Positions 24,172 to 33,243 of a stretch of 64,000 nt of DNA are shown here, one piece after another. The translations under genes were made by a program, and so were the position numbers. How positions within the stretch are numbered: the first letter of the stretch is position 1; each line of letters starts with the position of its first letter. The stretch comes from Prinsepia uniflora (lineage: Eukaryota > Streptophyta > Magnoliopsida > Rosales > Rosaceae). The notes beneath the pieces were generated by a model. That model was not told where the DNA came from. It searched no databases and worked only from the letters and a program-made list of their open reading frames with translations. The stretch is taken from NCBI GenBank assembly GCA_032719365.1, contig CM064868.1, positions 67,057,538 through 67,121,537 of the forward strand. Reading direction: 5' to 3'.

Positions 24172-25605
24172 CTACTGACCAGCTTCCTCGTCCGGGGCTT
24201 CAGAAGGAGGTTGGTTGAGATCCAAGGTGAATTTTTCATTATCTGTGCTTATCTCTCCATCTTCCAAATCCGCTGATGCAACTTCTGCTGTTGTTTGAGC
24301 TTCTTCCACTGGTGCTGCAGCTGCTGCATTGTGGTTGTGGCCTCCAAGTGCCTGACCTGTTGTGAACTTGCAGGGGCAAATGTTGCACGCAAACTGTTTG
24401 ATGATATGCTCCACTGGCTCGGCTTTTTCTGTTCTGTCAAGAACTCGGGTACTGGAAGCTCTAGTGCTTTGGTATTTACCCTTTTCAGCATATCTAGTGC
24501 TAAATTCTTGATTTTTTCTTGGAATCTGCTTGTGGGTTTGATGAAGTAAAGCCCTGTCTTTTATGGGAGTTTTACCTGTTTTCGAAGGTGGTGGCGTCTT
24601 CATCATCATCTTCTTTGGCTTCAGCTCCCGACTTTTCTGATCATCATCATCTTCATCTTCTTCTTTTAAAGCCTTTCCTTTAAGTTTAAATTTGAACTTC
24701 AATGGCGTGCCCTTGTATTCAACTTGGTCATCCGTATATTTACTACTAAACACAGATTCATCCATGCTCACATCGCTGATTGCATCCGATCTTCTGGACT
24801 GAAAATCTTTAACCTTTCTTGGATCATTCTTCTGGGTTCGATCAAGAAAGCCATTGCCTTTCGTGGGTTTTGCCCCTCCAATACTTTTACTTTCCTCCAT
24901 GGTTACAGCTTTCTTTCTATTGACACCATCAAATTTGATGTTCTCTGGTGACTCCTCCTCCTTTACCATATTCCCTGTATAATTATGAACTGTTTGGTAA
25001 GCAATTTGACTCCTCCTCCTCCTCCTCCTCCTCCTCCTCCTCCTCCTCTCTTCAATCTTCTTCCAGTTCACTAAAAAATTTGCTGCATCAGTTGCTGTCT
25101 CAATGCTATGATCCGAGAAACTCCCATCATCATGATCATCGTCAGCCTCTTCAGAAGACGCATTTTCATTTGAATCAGAAGAGTTGCTTTCGTCACCTGG
25201 GGCCAGAGCATCCGCGGGAGGCTTGACACCCTTCCAGTCTCTTTCACGGTGGAGCCTCATGTGGCCGTGCAGAGATTTGATTGATGGGAAATCCTTGTTG
25301 CAAACATAGCATTGGACTGAGACAACACTACCATTATTGTTATTATTGTTGTTGTTCTTGCTGCTGTTGGTACTGCCTTCATCAAAAGAAGCGTGTTTAT
25401 TGCTCCTTGACTTGGTGATTGTCTTCTTGGGAAGGAGAGGTTGGTTGAAGTGAACTTTTATGTGACCTCCCAAAGCTTTTCCATTTTGAAATCTCTTCCC
25501 ACATTGCTCACAAACTCGATCCCCATTTTGACGATGAACATCCTCAGCCTCTTCATCTTCTTGATCTTCTTGGGGCTGTTTGATTTTTTCTTTAGACCTT
25601 TTCAT
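24172..25605 (-). CDS. C2H2 zinc-finger protein with EAR repressor motif (477 aa)
   Basis: A single-exon frame from ATG at 25605. Finger 1 (residues 32-52) has the plant-type KALGGH helix; finger 2 (99-119) has KSLHGH. A third finger-like unit (about 407-423) has QALGGH but lacks the second zinc-binding His: NHNAAAA follows the first. LDLNQPP at about 461-467 is a DLN-type EAR motif, which recruits TOPLESS-type co-repressors in this family. Together they suggest a nuclear transcriptional repressor of the ZAT-like class. The middle holds acidic Glu/Asp runs and a 12-Arg run encoded by an AGG microsatellite (about 25009-25050), which may add to the basic nuclear-localisation patch. An Asn run precedes finger 2. 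Intronless structure is usual for the family. Its target genes cannot be read from sequence. Confidence 0.93.
   Translation of the reverse strand: MKRSKEKIKQPQEDQEDEEAEDVHRQNGDRVCEQCGKRFQNGKALGGHIKVHFNQPLLPKKTITKSRSNKHASFDEGSTNSSKNNNNNNNNGSVVSVQCYVCNKDFPSIKSLHGHMRLHRERDWKGVKPPADALAPGDESNSSDSNENASSEEADDDHDDGSFSDHSIETATDAANFLVNWKKIEERRRRRRRRRRRRSQIAYQTVHNYTGNMVKEEESPENIKFDGVNRKKAVTMEESKSIGGAKPTKGNGFLDRTQKNDPRKVKDFQSRRSDAISDVSMDESVFSSKYTDDQVEYKGTPLKFKFKLKGKALKEEDEDDDDQKSRELKPKKMMMKTPPPSKTGKTPIKDRALLHQTHKQIPRKNQEFSTRYAEKGKYQSTRASSTRVLDRTEKAEPVEHIIKQFACNICPCKFTTGQALGGHNHNAAAAAPVEEAQTTAEVASADLEDGEISTDNEKFTLDLNQPPSEAPDEEAGQ
25009..25050 (-). repeat. AGG microsatellite encoding poly-Arg
   Basis: Repeated CCT on the plus strand within the zinc-finger gene. 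The frame is kept and gives about 12 consecutive Arg. Length variation in steps of one codon is likely between individuals. Confidence 0.95.
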
Positions 25606-27935
25606 GAGAAAGATGAAAAAATCCGAGTTTTGGTTTTGGATTTAGGGTTTTAGCTAAAGAAGCTGCTTGCTTCTCGTGAGTTCATGTATAGCAAACTCTC
25701 TAGAGGATGCTACAATTTCAGTTTTGAGACGCTATCAAAAAGGTTGATGCTTTAATTGATTTGGTGGTAAGAGTTCTGGCTTTGATATGATGCTCTCTGT
25801 TGTTGTTGTTGTGTTTTTTTTCTCTTTTTTGAGTGACAAAAAATCATCCTAATCAATTAGATATGATATGGAGTTATTTTTGTGACTTCCGCACAAATGG
25901 GTTGGCTCAAATCTTTGATTGTGATCCCTCCAATTATGGTTGTACCTTTGTGCCTACATTAATATGTTACCCGACAAGTTTGCTGTAATTAATCAACTTC
26001 CCTTATTTTAAACGTGGGGTAAAAATGGGTAAAAAAATGTAATTAATTAGATAATAGATAGGGAAAGATAATTGTTGGGTTAATTCCAATAGGACTCAAT
26101 CATTTTAATTATGGTCAAAGTCAGTGCAGTTGAGAAATGAAGTTTAAAGGAGTTCTAAAATTCAGAATTCCAGTCTTAGAAAGTGATTGTATTACGGCAT
26201 TATTTATTAATTAAGTTTTAAAAATTGGACGAAACTAAATAATTAATGAAAATCACAAGACGCAAGGTTCTTAAATATTTGAATTGAGATTGACTTCAAA
26301 AACATGAAAATTAAGAAAACAATGATGTCCCTCCGGACTGAAATTTAGCAAACTACAAGAGATGTTCATAAAAGAAATACCCATAAAAATATTTATAAGT
26401 GTTATTGGAATTGTTTATTATTAGTTTTAATATATATAGGCCAGCGCATTATTTAAATGCATATTACCTTGTTGGTCCTTAAAATTGGTTATGCGAAAAT
26501 ACGTGGGTTGTTGATGATTACCTTGTCCTGCCTCCCTAATTATACTAGAATAATATCCTACTAAATTAGGGAGTTTACAAAAACCTAACTAAAAAATAAT
26601 ATCTAAACCTAATCCTTAAAAAATAACAATTACAACTATTCCTAATGATTAAGTTTCTGTTACTAGGTCTTATTATTGCCCATTTTATATGTTGAAGCAT
26701 AAAATGTTTCAACTTAGAATTACTTTTTGTCCAATTATCGTTCGTCACGTGTCCCTCATCGTAACATGTAGACTAAGAAAGAGCAGTAGGTCTTCCGGTC
26801 TTCCGTTAGGGATGAACGCAGTGTAGTGCCGGCCTAAAACTTTTTGATAGTCAAAGTCAATAAGTTTGTTTGAATGATAAAATCGTAAGTAGTAATTTTG
26901 ATAGAGTAATAATGAATAGTAATTATCTTATTGGGAAATAAGCACTCCTTTTATATGGATGGTTGACGTGATCTTTGTTGATAGTTTCGATGTGGAATAA
27001 ATATACCTCGATTGTAGTCCTGACACATGATACGTAGATCCATGGTAAAGATGTGTCCATGTGTCATCCTATATTTGACGTATTGTTAGGGTTGTTTAGG
27101 TTGTGTGGACTTGGCCTATATTTAGTGATTGGACTTTAGACATACGAACTAATAAGTCTAGTCCAATAACTTGATACGAAGACTTGATGTGAAGACTTGA
27201 TGTGCAGGCAAAGAAAAATAGATGAAATGAAGACTTGATGTGCAAGCAGTGCGGCAGGCTGCGGGTTGGCGAGTGGAGTGCGGCAGGAGGTGCGTTCACT
27301 AACGGAGATATCAGTGGCTCCCCCGGCTCACTAATTTCCTAATCCTGAAAGCGCAACGGGTAAATCAAGACTGAAGTATGTGGTTGCGCGCTATAGAGAA
27401 AAGAATGCAAACCTGGGTCATATGATGAACTGGTAAAACAACTAGTATAATGGGAAAATCAAGGCCAAGTTAGTGTACATCGATCATGGAGGAAAGAAAA
27501 CAAGTCTCAGTCACAAATATTAGTTCCACAACTCCTGCAATTAATAGCGAAAGGTTTACCGGTTGATCATGTCCGAGTTTATAGACATCTTCAATACTTT
27601 TGGAGCTGGAGCTGGAGCTGGAGCTGGGAGTTGCTGATCAGAAATGAATAGATATATATAGGCTAAAGTGTCTTAACACTTTCAAGTTACCAACCCACCA
27701 TTCATAAACGCAATTAACCCAACTATATAACTAAATGAAAAACAAATTAGTAAGTCTTGATTCCTTTGAGAAGAACAATTTTAATTACACTATATATATA
27801 TATATATGTGTGTGTGTGTAATATATATCAAAGTAAAATTTAATCTGGACAGCAATTGCTCCCCGCTAGCTAATCTAATAAACAATAAGCAAATTAAGTC
27901 AGCGGCAGCTACATGATCTATCCTAATTAAATATG
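25606..27935. other. Intergenic region between the zinc-finger genes
   Basis: The first 200-300 bases are the 5' region of the 24172-25605 gene and include a TGTTGTTG run near 25798. The rest is AT-rich with no gene visible. Small repeats: GAAGACTTGATGTG three times (27178-27243), GGAGCTGGAGCTG units (27600-27627), and a TA then GT tract (27790-27820). Confidence 0.6.
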
Positions 27936-29007
27936 TCAACCAGTACTATTCATGGGAATTTTGTTAATCTCCTTGTCATCCATGGGAATTTTGTTAATCT
28001 CCTTGTCATTCATGGGAATTTCGTTAATCTCCTCGTCTTCCATGGGAGGTTCGTTAAGATCAATATCCAATACTCGTCCACTAATTCCAAGATTAGTTGC
28101 TTCTTCAGCTAATTGCATTAGTGGCAATATGACTATAGGATCAATGGTCTCACCGTCTTCAAGTTCATCCGTGGACGAAGCTACTTTGATTTGAGTAGCT
28201 TCATCTTCTGGTGCGTCTACTGCTACTTGTTCTTCTGATTCATCGAAGTAATGAGCTCTCTTATGGCCCCCAAGAGCCTGCCCCGTCGGGAAACTCTTGA
28301 AGCAAATATTGCACACATGATTCTTGTGACCAATATTATGCTTTTTATATCCCTCCAAATATTTCACTACCTTGACGTTCTTTGATGAGGAAAAATTGTC
28401 ATACTTAGGGTTGGAGTTGGGGTCATTCGTCCTGCCTCTCCTATCCTTTTTGGCCCATCTTGGTAAGTTGCTTACTAGGTCACAATCTTCACCGTCATTT
28501 TCGTCATCATACGGATGAGCTGAGGAGGAAGAAGAAGGGGAAGGATGACGAGACGGAGATGGCGGTTCAAATCTCCGCGGGTCGGATCCCATGTGACCAT
28601 ACAAGGCTTTCCTTGATGGGAAAGCCTTGTTGCAAACTTCACATTGAACATAATTGTGTTGTTGCTTTTCCCTTGTTGCAAACTTCACATTGAACATAAT
28701 TGTGTTGTTGCTTTACGACCTTCAAGTTGTTCATGTGCTTAGGACCTAGATGAGGTTGAAAGTGGATACTTATGTGACCTCCCAAAGCTTGTCCACTCCT
28801 AAATCCCTTACCACACACCTTACAAATTCGATGTCGAGGAGGAGTTTGGTCGTGATGATCATCCCTTACTTTATGATGTAAATTGTCTAGATATTTCCTT
28901 ACTTGATGAAAATAGTCTCGATCTTTGCTTACTTGATGAAAATAATCTCGATGTTCTCTTACTTGATGATGATCTTTTGTAAAGATTTTGACTCGAAAGT
29001 CTTCCAT
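27936..29007 (-). pseudogene. C2H2 zinc-finger gene disrupted by a 46-bp tandem duplication
   Basis: Read from ATG at 29007, the frame has finger 1 CKVCGKGFRSGQALGGH and enters finger 2 (CEVCNK). A duplicated segment (44-bp identical copies at 28625-28668 and 28671-28714, offset 46) then shifts it by one base and it stops soon after. The downstream frame (to the stop at 27936) carries finger 2 (CEVCNKAFPSRKALYGH, whose second His position is Asp), finger 3 (CNICFKSFPTGQALGGHKRAH) and the EAR motif LDIDLNEPP. Without the duplication the product would be about 340 aa. The C terminus has three 10-residue repeats (E/K-I-N-x-IP-M). It is a paralogue of the 24172-25605 gene. Otherwise intact fingers suggest recent breakage, or a sequencing or assembly error. 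Confidence 0.85.
27950..28045 (-). repeat. 30-bp minisatellite in the coding 3' end
   Basis: Three and a half copies of a 30-bp unit (CATGGGAATTTTGTTAATCT start) encode the C-terminal peptide repeats after the EAR motif. The unit is a multiple of three, so copy changes keep the frame. Confidence 0.9.
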
Positions 29008-29131
29008 GAGGTTGAGTTTTGTGTTCTTTTGGAGAACCTGAAGTTGACCTTATACACAACCGAGTTGAAGAAAGACAGAAAGAAAAAGGAGTAGGAGTGT
29101 GTGATGTAGTGACTTATAATGAGGGGTTTGG

Positions 29132-29139
29132 TATTTATA
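29132..29139 (-). promoter_or_regulatory. TATA box of the broken zinc-finger gene
   Basis: TATAAATA on the minus strand, about 125 bases before the ATG at 29007: a normal plant promoter distance. Confidence 0.65.
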
Positions 29140-29837
29140 AGACTGTTTGCGGTAAGCTGTTAACTTGAGGAAGAGGATTTCCGATTTGAATACGGATTGA
29201 AACTTTGACCACCGACATACTACTGAAGTATTTGAATTCCATGCAAATATATGAGCTACCTGAAGTAGCTTACTAATAGGACTTATGAGTTAAGGCCCAT
29301 GTCGGTTGACGTGAGCAGCAGAGAAGTTCAATTTAATTTAAGATTATGAGAGGATAAACCCTAACCAATCATTTGGATAGCCACCCTCGGGGTTATATTA
29401 AGCGATGTGGCAAGCTATTAGCGATCTCGTCGATATCTTTATTTTTTGTTTTATTTTATATACGAATATTTGAAAGTAGGAATAGCAATATGTTGAATCG
29501 TATTGAGTTCGTGTCGTATTATAAATTATGCTTTATTTAACTTTCATACATTATGATGTTTTTCAATTCAAGTATGCATGAGTAGTGTTTTATATGAATG
29601 GGGCTGCATGAAGCCCTAACCATGTTAGTTTTGTAATAAGATTTATGGTTCTTGACTGTGATTTAAATGCATACTAAATTTGTTGGATTATCATGTTTCA
29701 TGAACTTAATTTATACTTATAAATTTAGCTAACTTATTTGCATATAATTATAGATGTAATGTCTGAGTGACCGTCACATCACCTTGTGGTTTATAGCATC
29801 GAGTTTAAGAGGGGAAATCCTATTTTTAATCTTAATT
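29140..29837. other. Intergenic, AT-rich
   Basis: Promoter-side DNA of the zinc-finger gene followed by unremarkable AT-rich sequence. Nothing further identified. Confidence 0.5.
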
Positions 29838-29981
29838 CATGACGGCAATCTCATCCGCTCACCGGACGAAAGAGGTGTTCGCCTCCTCCTCGACCGTTTC
29901 ACAGGGCCTGGCTTCATCTCCTCCAATCTTTCCAACCATGGTTTCTTCAGTGCCAGCATTAAATTGCCTTCCGAATATACT
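29838..29981 (+). pseudogene. First-exon fragment of a xyloglucan endotransglucosylase/hydrolase
   Basis: One frame encodes 48 residues with RGVRLLLDRFTGPGFISS and NHGFFSASIKLPSEYT. These match the N-terminal part of plant XTH enzymes, especially the XTH27-30-like group, which cut and rejoin cell-wall xyloglucan. The match ends exactly before GTTAGTATG, a plausible original 5' splice site. The catalytic exon (the E-D-E motif region) is absent and the next feature is a retrotransposon LTR. There is no start codon or signal peptide in frame upstream. It is a captured or truncated gene relic, not a working gene. Confidence 0.7.
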
Positions 29982-30276
29982 GTTAGTATGTGTTACTTTC
30001 TACTTTTGGAAATCTTGCCGTTTGCATACGATAGCGGTGAAGTTCATTGACGAGACCACCCAAACCGCCCATAACTGTCCCAAAAAAAAAAACTCTCTGC
30101 AACACTTAAAACCGTTCATAACCACTCAAAACCGTCCACAACCACCCAAGGGTGGGAACTTTCAAACCATCATCGATCATCGTCTTCAATTAAAAGTTCG
30201 ATCTCTCCTAACAACCCTCAATCGTCGTCGCCATCGCATGCCGTATCTCTGAATCTGGTACCTTAGATAAGATAAG

Positions 30277-31999
30277 TGTTAGGAAATTAATCCTTCACCA
30301 CGCAAATCCTATAATAAAGATGAAAGAAAGGAAATAAAGAAGCCAAGAACACAACAGATTTAACGAGATTCAGCCAAATAACTTGCCTACGTCCTCGGAG
30401 AATTTTCACCTTCACTATGAGAGAATACAAAGTACAAGAGTACACCACTCAAGTTTATACCAAACCCGAGCCCTAGAGATGGTCAAATAGGTTTTTTTGA
30501 TGGTGTGGGTAAACCCTTACCTTACATGGGTACAAATGGGTTTTATACCCATTCAGACCCATCCTCAATTTTTGAGAGTTTACCCAAACCCTACCCATTG
30601 GGTAATGGGTACCCATGACATTTTACATTTATTTTCTCCTTTCAATTTTTTTTTCCTTATGTTTCATTTTTTTTTAACTTCTAATTTTTTATACCTTTCA
30701 ATTTATTTTGCTTTTCATTTTTCTTTTTACTTTTCATTTTTCTTTTACTTTTTATTTTTTATTTTTTATTTTTACTTTCATTTGTCTTCAACTTTTTATT
30801 TTTAACTTCTAATATTTTTTTCCTTTCAATTTCGTTTTTTTTTTGTTTTGCTTTTCATTTTTTTCAAATCCTCTCAATTTCTATTGGAATTTCTGTTACA
30901 ATCCGTCTTGAAATTTAAAGTGAGAATTAGTAAATAACTAATTTACCCTTCAATCCTTAATTATCAAAATTTGTCGAGTTGACCAAGACTAGTGAATGAG
31001 TTATTTGAGAATTTGACTCCGAAAACTTTCCAATTAAATGAAAAATGAGTAGTAAATATCGAAATGAAATTCAAAACTTGAAAAAAAAAACACTCGTTAG
31101 AAATTTTATTATAAACAATTTTTAATAATTTATAAAACTCCCTTTAAATTATTTCATGGTTGTGAAATTTTAAAAAATTTATAGTCATTTAAAATGAATT
31201 ATTTAAGTTCTTAAAAAAATTGATATTAATATAAATTCGTAACATTTTTGTGTATAATTTTTTTGATGAAAGATGAAATAACTGATATTTAATTGAAATA
31301 AAGTAATTTTAAATAATAATACCTAATAAAGAATAATAATAGTAAGAATAGAAAGAAAAAAAATTAGTAAAGGGAAGAAAGTGTTAAAAATTCATAGATA
31401 AATTGAAGAATGGATAAAAAATATACTTTGAATTTAATGGGTATTAAATACCCTCAATACCCATGAGTAAACCCTCACCCTACCCATTAGATGATGGGTA
31501 AATTTTTAACAATCTAATTTCTACCAATTTCAACAATACCCATGGGAACCCATGCCCATGGATAATTATGCACATCCCTACCGAGCCCTTGTATCCAATA
31601 TGATACCCCTTGTACACCATCTCTCAACTTAGAAGATCACTCTACCCCAAAAGTTATGCACACTCTTGAAACCCTCACAACTGACCTTCCTTCTATACAC
31701 GAAGACCCTTAGAGTTGCTCCCACTCACTCACTTGTGATGTGATCTCCTTGATTTTCAAATGTGGCCAAGATCTCCTCCTTATATAGTGCTTAACAAAGT
31801 CTCTAGATCCCTTCATTAAAGCTCCATCCACCTACTTACCTCATTTATGAATCTTCCACCTACTTCCTTCATGAACTTTCTACACATATCTTGAGTTCAT
31901 GCACTTTAATCTAGAACCACAAATATATTCTAGATAAAGCCCAATAATATGGAAGCCCAAATGCCTATTATACTTTAGTATTAGGCTGGATATATTACA
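30277..31999 (-). repeat. Copia 1 3' LTR, interrupted
   Basis: Starts TGTTAGG and ends TATTACA on the plus strand. Without the inserted hAT-like element and one target copy it would be about 608 bp. Confidence 0.8.
30474..31580. mobile_element. hAT-like non-autonomous DNA transposon
   Basis: 1107 bp bounded by exact 8-bp duplications CCGAGCCC (30466-30473 and 31581-31588). The ends are TAGAGATG and CATCCCTA, an imperfect terminal inverted repeat of the plant TAGGG-type hAT ends. Sub-terminal ACCCAT and ATGGGT words recur near both ends. The interior is AT-rich, with a T-rich stretch near 30640-30860, and has no transposase. Confidence 0.85.
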
Positions 32000-32407
32000 G
32001 TCCTCACTTCCAGGCTCACTTAGGTGGATAGTGTCGCACCGTCACTTCAATCCCTGAAGTCCATCTCAAATTGAGATACCGCTTGATATACCCACAAGCA
32101 TTCCATTGGCCTTATTCTTGTACCAGCTACACATATCCCGAATCAGTTGCATACGGTCCTAGCTCCCCCTGATTCAAAATGGCCAATGCTATGTGCAACT
32201 GCTCAGAAGTCAACAATCATGTGTTGGCTCTAAAGAGGGACCTCGATTTTACCTTTTGCCTAGCAGGGTTTTCTTTCTCACCATCGTCTGAAATTTGGAA
32301 ACATGTGGCTAGCATCTCTACTGTACCCGCAAATGAGACCCGCTTCAGGTACATGTTCTCCCGTGCGCGTTGTTCCCTAACAACCTTCGAGGTCTGAGTT
32401 TTTCCTA

Positions 32408-33238
32408 TCAGGCGGGACATACTTTTACATTTTCTCCCTTCATTAGGACCATGCAGCCATATGACACTTTCATAACTCCCCCTGCTGATGAAACCTTGCA
32501 GCCCTTGGAGTCTAGTTGGCTCAAGGATATTAGATTTCTCCGAAACTTTGGGACATACACCACCTCACCTAATGTGCGAACTGCTCCATCGAACATCTTG
32601 ATCTTCACAATTCCCGTACCCATGACACGACTTCTTGTGCCATGACCCCAAGTCACAAATCCTTGGACTTCTTGGAACGTATCAAAATATTCTCTCCTAG
32701 AGCAAAGGTGATGAGAACAACCGCTATCTAATATCCTTTCATCCCGAGAAAAAGTGTAATTACCTTTGGAGAGTGTGAGAAGTTCTCCTAGCCAAGGAGT
32801 AATCTGAGCCCTTATCATTCGTCTCTTTCATTAATGGACAATCCAGATTTATGTGTCCCTACTCCTTACATTTGTAGCATTGCTTTCCATTTCCCCTGCC
32901 TCTGGATTTAGACCTGCTATACTCACTAAATCCCCTAGCAGTTGACCTTCCCCTACGATTCAATTCATGAGCAATAAAGACGGAACCTTGAGAATCATCG
33001 GCTTTCCTTATCTTCTCATGTGATAAGAGAGTCGATTCTACCTCCTCCATCTTCAGTGTATCCTTACCATACGCAATTGTAGTAACAATACTCTCATACG
33101 AATTGGGAAGCGAGGTAAGAAGTAAAAGGGCTTGATCTTTTTCCTCAATTTTAACCTCAACTTTTGATAGTTGATTTACCAATCCCTTGAACACGTTCAT
33201 GTGCTCTATGATATTCGCAACTTCTCTCATCTTGAGCA
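32408..33238 (-). pseudogene. Copia 1 gag (middle) and protease remnants
   Basis: From 33238 downward: the gag middle part (LLTSLPNSYESIVTTIAYG) with an RGRG stretch, then a zinc-knuckle start CYKCKE interrupted by a stop. After that comes the protease-region frame ILDSGCSHHLCSRREYFDTF and VPKFRRNLISLSQLDSKGC. D-S-G is the aspartic protease catalytic motif of Copia elements. Beyond 32408 only a fragment of the pre-integrase region remains before the LTR. Confidence 0.85.
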
Positions 33239-33243
33239 TGTAG

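Noticed and set aside
24948..25226. Poly-Ser frame on the plus strand
   Set aside because: It is the antisense shadow of the poly-Arg tract in the zinc-finger gene.
30497..30805. Phe-rich frame resembling a membrane protein
   Set aside because: It is a translation of the T-rich interior of the hAT-like element.
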